Shown piece by piece: positions 55,507 to 64,000 of a stretch of 64,000 bases of DNA (its first letter is position 1; each line of letters begins with the position of its first letter). This DNA comes from Isoetes taiwanensis (lineage: Eukaryota > Streptophyta > Lycopodiopsida > Isoetales > Isoetaceae). The notes beneath the pieces were generated by a model. It did no database searches. It was not told the origin of the DNA and saw only the letters and a program-made list of their open reading frames with translations. The stretch lies in contig JAJEKV010000036.1 of the NCBI GenBank assembly GCA_021234155.1, forward strand, positions 8,071,426-8,135,425, in the 5' to 3' direction. The position numbers and the translations under genes are program-made.

Positions 55507-55873
55507 ATGCAACCAAAAGAGATGCTGGCCTTTCTAAGATTAGTTGCGCTTGGTGGGAGTGATGCATTCTTGCTAGAAGTAAGGTGGTTCAATTTATTAT
55601 TTTTCTTTACGCTATTATTTAACAATTTCCTACTTCTTGTCAGTATAAGATTTTGTTTTAGGCGTCTTTTAAGCATTAGGCGTTTTCTGGCTGAAAAGAG
55701 CATGTATTTATTGTTTAGACTGGCACTTTTTCTTGTTGTAGGCCTTGTTTAGGAATGCTGTATGGGGTCATCTGAGCTTACCAGTTAGTCGTGACAATGA
55801 AGAAGCATTATGTCAAGCGATGATTGAGGGATGTTCCTTTTTCTTAGCAGGATATTCATCTACAATAGAAGAG
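55507..55873 (+). CDS. Two exons of a Rubisco LSMT-like SET-domain methyltransferase
   Basis: Exon 55507-55578 (QPKEMLAFLRLVALGGSDAF) ends at GAA/GTAAGG; exon 55742-55873 follows TTGTTGTAG and encodes ALFRNAVWGHLSLPVSRDNE and STIEE before GAG/GTGGAT. Joined in phase 0, this matches the substrate-binding domain (C-terminal to SET) of plastid lysine methyltransferases acting on Rubisco or aldolase. The exon boundaries are clean. Catalytic SET exons are not seen in the ~650 bp upstream, nor a convincing next exon (an EELL-like start at 56332 soon meets a stop), so it may be a gene fragment carried by duplication. Confidence 0.7.
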
Positions 55874-57852
55874 GTGGATGTTTTTTTTACCTGGTTCTTG
55901 TCTATGACAACAATAGTTTTAAAATCATGCTTCATACATTAGATATTTTGGTCTCTTAGGGTTTCTATGTGGTACATAATCATATATACTAAAGGCAAAC
56001 AAGTTTTCATTATTGACATATAGCTTTTTTGCCTTTTTTCCCACTGCACAAGGGAAGCCCATGGTTGCATTTAAATTTTGATTGGATGATGTTTCTGGGA
56101 AAAAGGCTTATGATTTCTTGAATTCGGAAATTTACAATGCAATATTTCCTGTGCATAAGTGAATTTGGTGCAAAAGCATTATTCATGGTTTACATTGTAC
56201 CTTTCAATGGTTAAACATTGATATCTAGGTTTATTAAGAATAAAGATGACACTTAACTACCTGGATTGACTTTTAAATGTCTAAAAATTAATGTTCTGAC
56301 TTAGAATAACTGTTTATGCATCTTTTGTCAGAGGAATTACTTATTACATAATATAAGAGACTAGAATCTTCTATTGAACCATCAAAAAAGGCAAATAAAA
56401 TGGAGAAGAAAAAAAAAATGGACAGAGCCTTCGAGGAATCTATTGATCAAGAAGATTTTTTGTCACTGTATCAAGTCGCTCATTTGTTGTTCTGTCTTGC
56501 AAAGTTCTTATCATAGCCATACAAGTTTAGATACCCGAGTTTCTATGCATCCATTAGATCTTGCATGGTGAGGTCGGGAACAACATTTCATATAAAAAGA
56601 TTAAGCACTAGGTCCAACTTTTCAATGGTGAACGTAGTATGATGATTATGGAAGTATCTGTTGAAAAAAATGAGAAGTTAAATGTCAACTCTAGATCGCA
56701 TGTTCTGAATCCATAATCATAGCAGCCATAGGTATACTGGGAATACAATGGTCCTTGATCACAACACTGGTAAGTGATTAGGTAGAGGACAGGGGATCGA
56801 GAAAGAGAAACGTTCGCGGCGGCCGCGATAAGTTTCTTGTATATATAAGGTTTTTAGGATGTGGGGTTTCATATATATCCCCATCTATATATGCCCATGA
56901 ATGGGCCTGCTAATCCCAACCGTTTGCAAAAAGATGAAGCATGGAGATTTGGTCACGTCATGGGAAGGGCATACATGGGTCATGCATGGGCATGCATGAG
57001 GGTACACATCATGCCTCTAGCTGTCAGATCAAGGGGAAAGGCAAAATCTTGACTGTCCAATGTGCCAAGGATGGTATTAAGAAGGTGCAAGATTTGGTGC
57101 TTCCGATCTTGGCCCTTGAAATGAGGGCACTGGACCCATGGATGTGGTGGTGAAATAGTTACTGATGCTTTAGAGATAATTGTTATAGAAGCTGACAGGT
57201 GTTTAAGAACGAGAAGTATAGAACTATAGTATATTGAAAATGACAAATTGTTGCAAAGTATTGTAAGAGGATGAGACCACACTGTGCATGCAAGATAAGT
57301 AGCTCTTGTGGAAGTGATTAGTCTTCTTCTCGTTGCATGTTTAAATTAAGTTCTTGCAATGCATGGGTGTGAAAAGCCTTGAGCAAGGAAGTCGGTACGT
57401 GCTCTCTAGTTATGGCCGTTCTTGGCGCCTGCGGCTAGGGCGGCGTGAGAGAAGGGAAGCCGCTTCCCTCTTCTCTCAAATCGGCACTGCGGCAACACCT
57501 CCAGAGCGGGTTTCTTGCAAAGGTTTCTGCCGGATCTGTTGCATCTCAAGATTGTCAGATAATCTATTTCTTGAAGTTTCTTCAGGGCGGCTTTCTTATA
57601 AGCATACAGGTAACCCACTAACGTGGTCTTTCTGCTCTAATGCATTAGAGGCATTATGTTTCTTCCAAGAAAGGAAGATCTTGGGAAGAATTTTTGGCTG
57701 CCCAATCTTTGTTATCTCTAATTAGTGGAATAGGCTACAAGGGCTCTTTCTCAGGAGATGCGAAATTGGCTGGCCTGGCATAAATTCTTCTTTTCTTTCT
57801 TTCTTAGTAAGCAAGAACACACTGAAAACACAACAGGAGAAAGGTCATTTAG
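55874..57852. other. Unassigned region
   Basis: No gene supported. Short frames at 56374-56571, 56861-57153 and 57354-57725 have no recognisable product. A GCGGCGGCCGC word occurs at 56815. Confidence 0.3.
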
Positions 57853-58001
57853 CGACGTCTATAGTGACGTCTAGGTCACGTCTATGCGACGTCTGACGAC
57901 GTGACACAGACACGTCGCATGCGACGTCGGCAGACGTGACGCAAGCGTGACTCAGACGTGACTCAGACGTCGCATGCGACGTGACGTCGCGTGCGACGTG
58001 G
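57853..58001. promoter_or_regulatory. Cluster of 13 ACGT cores
   Basis: Within ~150 bp there are 13 ACGT tetramers, mostly as GACGTC, GACGTG or GCGACGT, several inside GCATGCGACGT or CAGACGTGAC words. ACGT is the core bound by plant bZIP factors. The block may equally be expanded low-complexity DNA or a transposon end. It is followed by an A-run and the start of the duplicated segment. Confidence 0.45.
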
Positions 58002-58146
58002 TGTACGAAAAAAAAAAAAAACCTGGCTTGGCCTATGTATTAGGTCATGCATCAGCTTCGGTCAATCCCTCTGCTGTATTATCAATCCAAAGACTTGAAT
58101 CCAAGCATTCAAGACTGGTACACAATCTTTTGATCCTTTATCCAAT

Positions 58147-59226
58147 GATATCGTCGATTCGCGTAGCGAATCGGCATTCTTGCTCAAGACGAGCATGCAT
58201 GCATTGCATGCATCGCATGCATGCATCGCATGCGTTTTGGGCCGTTCTTCAGGTTGGGCGTTTGCTACTTATTGCGGAGTTCTTCATCGACGTTTCATCG
58301 GCGCTTCCTCTTCTCTCAGCAGTACCTTATTCTTTTTGAATTGTTTCCTGGCAGGGGAGGGGCTTCTTCCTGCCTGGTTTGGCCAATTTGGCGTTGCTTT
58401 CCTGCTGTCCTTTTCGGCCTTTAGCCTTCATCCTGTGATCTTCGTCCTCGATCCTAGTTTGTTAAGGAAGTCCTTTGGTATTCGGGCGCTTTGTTGGTTT
58501 CATCGCTGAAGTCGCAGTGCAAGAATGTCGTCGATTCGCGCGTAGCAGAAATCGGCATTCTTGCTCAAGACGAGCATGCATGCATTGCATGCGTCGCATG
58601 CATGCATCGCATGCGTTTTGGGCCGTTCTTCAGGTTGGGCGTTTGCTACTTATTGCGGAGTTCTTCATCGACGTTTTATCGGCACTTTCTCTTCTCTCAG
58701 AAGCATCTTTATTCTCTTTGAACCCACCCTCCCCCTTCTTTGTTTATTATATTTGTACAAGTTCTGTTTTATCATGTTTTTCCACCCGTGGGTGATGCTT
58801 TTTTCCACCCAATGGGTGATGCTATTCTCCGGTATGTTTCTCGCTTGTTGTGTTGGTGATGTGCAGTACAGTTGGCGAAAGCCATCCGCTTTGACTTCTC
58901 CATGCGGGGTTTTGGGAGCGATTCTATGCCTTACGTTTGTCTAAGCCCCTTGCCGAAGGCTTATCACTAGGGTTTTTCCTCGAAAACCCGAAAGGGTGGG
59001 GTTTTTTAATCCCGATGATAAGCTTTCGGCAGGTACATCAGCCACTCATCTATTAGCATTGTATTTGTTTTTGGGGTCCAAATGATATAATTAGATTTTC
59101 CCTTTATTTTTCGTGGGTAGTTCGCATGTGTGCGGCTATCCACTGTCCACCATTGTAGAAATCTGCTGAGATGAATGAGAAGCCTATCTATCGGGCGCTT
59201 TGTTGGTTTCATGCGAGTCACAGTGC
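58147..59226. mobile_element. Insertion in duplication copy 1, with two internal direct repeats
   Basis: Absent from the second copy. AAT occurs on both sides (ccAAT/gatatcg and gtgcAAT/tatc), compatible with a 3-bp duplication. Inside, ~190 bp (TCGTCGATTCGCG to CTTCATCGACGTTT) occurs at 58149-58335 and 58528-58712, and the word GCGCTTTGTTGGTTTCAT plus CAGTGCAA closes both units. GCATGCATGC-rich DNA lies in each repeat. The element class is undetermined. Confidence 0.55.
58951..59031. other. 81-bp hairpin with 16-bp arms
   Basis: TGCCGAAGGCTTATCA (58951-58966) and TGATAAGCTTTCGGCA (59016-59031) are inverted repeats with one mismatch around a loop that itself contains GGGTTTTT/AAAACCC pairs. 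Confidence 0.75.
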
Positions 59227-59493
59227 AATTATCAACATTTTATACAAGTAACAAATGCAAACTTGTGCCAAAGACAATGTAAAGTCTAATGCCTTACAAG
59301 AAAGTGTTACATGCATAAGATCCCGAAGACCGTATTTCAAAAATAAGATGTAAACAAGGTCCCCTAGAGTCATCAAATCTGGACCAAAACTGAACAAAGC
59401 CTTCTGGCCAAATAAAACAACACATGCAAGGGAATAATCATTGCTAAAAGTAAAATATTGTTTAGCAGCAAACAAACAGCATGTCAATGCCAT
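59218..59493 (-). CDS. Conserved minus-strand frame in duplication copy 1
   Basis: 91 codons (SNDYSLACVVLFGQKALFSF, LGDLVYILFLKYGLRDLMH). The second copy at 62190-62459 preserves the frame with a 2-codon difference. No family recognised; it may be an exon or chance. Confidence 0.25.
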   Translation of the reverse strand: MALTCCLFAAKQYFTFSNDYSLACVVLFGQKALFSFGPDLMTLGDLVYILFLKYGLRDLMHVTLSCKALDFTLSLAQVCICYLYKMLIIAL

Positions 59494-60543
59494 GATTTAT
59501 TAGACAGACTATATAACAAAAGGCTTTCTTGTAAATGCAATAATGTATGGACGGATTATACATAATGTTTGAGAAGTAGACATTACCCAAATCAAGACTG
59601 TATAGCAGCAACAACACGTAAAGCTGCAAATTAAGACATGGCAGTGACGAATGTCTTTCCAAAGAGGATTAAACAATGTCTTGGAAGTAGAAAAACTCAA
59701 GTACAAAGACAATATAAAAGTGTCACCACACTAGAGCGAGAAGCATAAATAACCGGTTTAAACCTTTACAAGTTTTGAAAGTGTAGCTTGATGTCATGAT
59801 TTATGGAGACGATTCTTCCGTAGTTGAAAATCAGCAGATTGCATGTTGTAAACTCTTATTTCCACTTCCATTTTCAGTACTCCAACTAACAAAAACAAAA
59901 TAGCGACAAAAAGCGGGGAGAGGTCCCAGACTGCAGCCACATCAAATCATTAGCAATAGGCTTGGTAATGAATGAAGGGCCAAAAGGTACAAATGGAGCC
60001 TCTCGGTTTATAGCCGATCAGCCTTTGTAACCTTTTGCCCTGTTAGTTTAGGAAATACGAAACAAGAAAGGGACTATGAATGTATGAACCAGTTATGTTC
60101 AAGAAATAACAAAGAAGTGGACGTATTAGCACGAAACCACCGGGTTTAGAAGGATGTTACCATTGTAAAGATCAAGTAAGAACCATTTATCCATGACCAA
60201 AGCATCAAGCTTTAAGGAAAAAGCACCTGCTTATTGAAAATATAAACTGAAATAATCAATTTACCTTATTGTAAGATGTCCTCTTGTTGAGTTTCAGAAA
60301 ACATGAGCACCATTACGCTTCTTTTTTGCTTCCCGATGTAATGTATGTCCACTCCATTAGCTTCACTCAAAGCGGCATACTTTCCGGCCCGAAAAGGAAT
60401 AAGCAACTAAGACCCTCTGTTTGCCTGTAGAACGTCTTCCTTTAGCATTTTCTCATCAGACCAATAACTGAGATTACATGTGCTTTGAATCAACCACCAA
60501 AAGCGGCTAGGGTTTATATCAGAGACATTAGGTTTAGAAAACC

Positions 60544-60852
60544 CTAAGTGTCAATTTTTGCCAGAGCCCATACATCGGTACGTGCTACAATCAATGGCCG
60601 AAAGTAATCTATATGAGCTGTTTGATTATCCAAAATAGAGCTTGACCTAACAGAATAGCAAGAACTGCTTTTAGCAACCAGCTTACCATTTGTAGAGGTG
60701 TTGGATCCAGATAGTGTATATGAAAAATCAGAATTATTTAGCAGATGTATCAAAGTGTGGCACAAGGCTTGATGCCGTCCCGCCAAAATACTGGACTGTG
60801 GAGTCGTTTCTCGTAGTCGGATGGTAGTCACGGGGTTGCGCACCGATTCCAA
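60544..60852 (-). CDS. Conserved minus-strand frame, unknown product (copy 1)
   Basis: 102 codons; SSILAGRHQALCHTLIHLLN and FSYTLSGSNTSTNGKLVAKS are identical in the 104-codon copy at 63501-63815, whose only differences lie near the N-terminus and one residue later. A GGTAAG inside the frame could be a splice donor. Function unknown. Confidence 0.3.
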   Translation of the reverse strand: MESVRNPVTTIRLRETTPQSSILAGRHQALCHTLIHLLNNSDFSYTLSGSNTSTNGKLVAKSSSCYSVRSSSILDNQTAHIDYFRPLIVARTDVWALAKIDT

Positions 60853-61037
60853 AAATGTGAAATATTAATGCATCTCTTAAAAATCATGATACCGACCATG
60901 ATAAATGAAGTTGCAAGTTGCAACTCTCACGGTTACATGGTCAACATATGAATATGCCCAATAATAGACACAAGTCTCAAAGCCATATAAACGCATCTTT
61001 GAAAATAAATTAGCGTGTAGCACTCACTAGGCATGCA

Positions 61038-62054
61038 TGTAAATGTGAAGTAAGGGCCTGCCATTCCATGTAACCACGTTAACATGCAAGCACTTTTGCA
61101 TGTTGAATGTCAAGTGTCAAAGCCATGCATGTTGCCTAGATAAAGCACATGTACATGCACTTTTCATTTATTGGGTGTATCACCACATTCCAATATGCAA
61201 CATTTTTGTACAAGGTCATAGGAATTAAATTGGGCCAAGGGAACTAAAAACCATCCACAAGGGGCCATGGCTATGGTAAATCAAAGATCTAATTGATAAA
61301 AAGTGGCACTATATCATCTTTCATGTATATTGACCCTAGGAAATAATAGGATAGCAATAATCCAAATTTTATTTTTTATAAAAAAAACCTACCACCATCC
61401 GTAGGATAAGACTGGCCTCAATGTTTTCAAAGTAATGAAGCTGTAACAATAGGGAGGGCTGACCCCTACCATTACAGCAGAGGTCAGTCCCTACCACCCT
61501 TAATCAAATAGATTATTATAGAAAACATACCTTTTCAAAAGTTGTTGATTTCTCGTAGCAGCACACTTGCAAAGTAAATGAGTCCAGAGTAAACATTGTG
61601 CCAGATGTAATATGCAATTCTCTTTCTGAAATAAACATCAAAGTCAATGCATTGATTGATTGTCCAGTGACAGCCATAAGTATAGCATCTTTATTATTTA
61701 AAGCCAAGGGGCAATTTTATTAGAGCCGAGTGGCAGATCTTTATGTAACGATAGAGTAGTCCCCAAGATATCTCCTTATCATGTATAAACTCATGCACAC
61801 TAGTGTCTGCAATGCATCCAGGCCTAGAAAACTCATGCACACTAGTGTCTCCATTATGCTAGCAGCATATGCCAGGTCAGGTATCTCCTTATTCCACGTG
61901 GGAGGGACCAAAATATATTGATTCTCCTCATAAAGTTCCTACAAATTTATTCATAGTCAGTATCTTTGCTAATCAAAAGAGAGTGTGAATGTCAAATATA
62001 CAGGATAGGGACCAAAAGACACATGCAACTCTGGTTAAACCAAAGAATTGAAGT
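61038..62054. other. Single-copy spacer between the duplicated segments
   Basis: No gene supported; CTCATGCACACTAGTGTCT occurs twice near 61800-61850. Confidence 0.35.
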
Positions 62055-63985
62055 ATCTAAAAAAAACCTGGCCTGACCTATGTATTAGGTCATGCATCAG
62101 CTTCGGTCAATCCCTCTGCTGTATTATCAATCCAAAGACTTGAATCCAAGCATTCAAGACTGGTACACAATGTTTTGATCCTTTATCCTTTATCCAATTA
62201 TCAACATTTTATACAAGTAACAAATGCAAACTTGTGCCAAAGATGTAAAGTCTAATGCCTTACAAGAAAGTGTTACATGCATAAGATCCCGAAGACCGTA
62301 TTTCAAAAATAAGATGTAAACAAGGTCCCCTAGAGTCATCAAATCTGGACCAAAACTGAACAAAGCCTTCTGGCCAAATAAAACAGCACATGCAAGGGAA
62401 TAATCATTGCTAAAAGTAAAATACTGTTTAGCAGCAAACAAACAGCATGTCAATGCCATGATTTATTAGACAGACTATATAACAAAAGGCTTTCTTGTAA
62501 ATGCAATAATGTATGGACGGATTATACATAATGTTTGAGAAGTAGACATTACCCAAATCAAGACTGTATAGCAGCAACAACACGTAAAGCTGCAAATTAA
62601 GACATGGCAGTGACGATTGTCTTTCCAGCAGGATTAAACAATGTCTTGGAAGTAGAAAAAACTCAAGTACAAAGACAATATAAAAGTGTCACCACACTAG
62701 AGCAGAGCATAACTAACCAGTTTAAACCTTTACAAGTTTTGAAAGTGTAGCTTGATGTCATGATTTATGGAGACGATTCTTCCGCAGTTGAAAATCAGCA
62801 GATTGCATGTTGTAAACTCTTATTTCCACTTCCATTTTCAGTACTCCAACTAACAAAAACAAAATAGCGACAAAAGCAGGAGAGGTCCGGTACCTGCAAC
62901 CACATCAAATCATTAGCAATAGGCTTGGTAATGAATAAAGGGCCAAAAGGTACAAATGGAGCCTCTCGGTTTATAGCCGATCAGCCTTTGTAACCTTTTG
63001 CCCTGTTAGTTTAGGAAATACGAAACAAGAAAGGGACTATGAATGTATGAACCAGTTATGTTCAAGAAATAACAGCAGTGACGTATTAGCACGAACCACT
63101 GGTTTAGAAGGATGTTACCATTGTAAAGATCAAGTAAGAACCATTTATCCATGACCAAAGCATCAAGCTTTAAGGAAAAAGCACCTGCTTATTGAAAATG
63201 TAAACTGAAATAATCAATTTACCTTATTGTAAGACGTCCTCTTGTTGAGTTTCAGAAAACATGAGCACCATTACGCTTCTTTTTGCTTCCCCGATAATGT
63301 ATGTCCAGCTCCATTAGCTTCACTCAAAGCGGCATACTTTCGGCGCCGAAAGGAATAAGCAACTAAGACCCTCTGCTTGCCTCAGAGAACGTCTTCCTTT
63401 AGCATTTTCTCATCAGACCAATAACTGAGATTACATGTGCTTTGAATCAACCACCAAAAGCGGCTAGGGTTTATATCAGAGACATTAGGTTTAGAAAACC
63501 CTAAGTGTCAATTTTTGCCAGAGCCCATACATCGGTACATGCTACAATCAATGGCCGAAAGTAATCTATATGAGCTGTTTGATTATCCAAAATAGAGCTT
63601 GACCTAACAGAATAGCAAGAACTGCTTTTAGCAACCAGCTTACCATTTGTAGAGGTGTTGGATCCAGATAGTGTATATGAAAAATCCGAATTATTTAGCA
63701 GATGTATCAAAGTGTGGCACAAGGCTTGATGCCGTCCCGCCAAAATACTGGACTGTGGACTCGTTTCTCTGTGTAGCTGGCAGATGGTAGTCACGGGTTG
63801 CAGACCCGATTCCAAAAATGTGAAATATTAATGCATCTCTTAAAAATCATGATACCGACCATGATAAATGAAGTTGCAACTCTCACGGTTACATGGTCAA
63901 CATATGAATATGCCCAATAATAGAAACAAGTCTCAAAGCCATATAAACGCATCTTTGAAAATAAATTAGCGTGTAGCACTCACTA
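62055..63985. repeat. Segmental duplication, copy 2
   Basis: Uninterrupted version of copy 1, ending near the window edge where CACTCACTAG is followed by different sequence. Its minus-strand frames are 62190-62459 and 63501-63815. Confidence 0.85.
63501..63815 (-). CDS. Conserved minus-strand frame, unknown product (copy 2)
   Basis: 104-codon counterpart of 60544-60852; indels near the N-terminus are compatible with the frame staying open. Function unknown. Confidence 0.3.
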   Translation of the reverse strand: MESGLQPVTTICQLHRETSPQSSILAGRHQALCHTLIHLLNNSDFSYTLSGSNTSTNGKLVAKSSSCYSVRSSSILDNQTAHIDYFRPLIVACTDVWALAKIDT

Positions 63986-64000
63986 GTGCAAAATTGCATG

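Larger units (their letters stand above)
58015..61037. repeat. Segmental duplication, copy 1 (split by an insertion)
   Basis: Starts AAAACCTGGC..TGGCCTATGTATTAGG and matches 62055-63985 throughout except for an insertion at about 58147-59226. Differences are substitutions and small indels. Two minus-strand frames are shared by both copies (59218-59493 and 60544-60852). Confidence 0.85.

Noticed and set aside
58149-58712. The 190-bp direct repeats as LTRs of a small retroelement
   Set aside because: No TG..CA ends, PBS or polypurine tract next to them.

Overview
The window is TE-dominated nuclear DNA of a land plant, probably one with a large genome. This rests on Ty3/gypsy chromoviruses and a Tat-type gypsy element with plant features, LTR elements primed by initiator-Met tRNA (TGGTATCAGAGC), GT-AG introns, a Rubisco LSMT-like exon pair and a PPR-like fragment. 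The species cannot be named from the sequence. Most coding capacity belongs to mobile elements and nearly all of it is broken.

Layout. 1-391: unassigned. 392-8219 (ending at 21412-21464): a head-to-tail array of three ~2.5 kb units in which two different short LTRs (A, 228 bp; B, 196 bp) alternate, each with its own primer-binding site and polypurine tract; the first A LTR carries a 331-bp Tourist-like MITE. 8220-21411: a 13.2-kb chromovirus on the minus strand, inserted in the last A LTR with TATTC target duplications. 21465-26010: a hAT transposase relic split by a small hAT-type MITE and by a solo chromoviral LTR. 26011-33610: mostly unassigned DNA with a PPR-like fragment and unidentified coding pieces. 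33616-44001: a complete but dead Tat-like gypsy element (minus strand, ATGGG duplications). 44180-45560: 3' end of another chromovirus. 45755-51090: hairpin repeats, a kinase-like pseudogene, a six-exon gene of unknown function and AT-rich repeats. 51588-54852: a gag-only LTR element. 55507-55873: two exons of a SET-type lysine methyltransferase gene. 57853-64000: an ACGT-motif cluster and a ~1.9-kb segmental duplication.

The outstanding observation is in the 13.2-kb chromovirus. Upstream of gag it carries three extra ORFs on the element strand. The first ends in an unmistakable histone H3 domain (with a remodelled N-terminal tail), the second ends in a region that aligns by eye with histone H2A, and the third ends in a possible histone fold (H4 or H2B type unresolved). 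Gag, protease, RT, RNase H, integrase and a C-terminal chromodomain follow. A retroelement that encodes nucleosome-core-like proteins as well as a histone-reading chromodomain is, to my knowledge, not a standard architecture. This copy is inactivated by frameshifts and stops, so any function would have to be tested on intact relatives.

Insertion order can be read from nesting: the A/B array predates the 13.2-kb chromovirus; the hAT relic predates both the MITE and the solo LTR inside it; the Tat element predates the MITE inside its pol.
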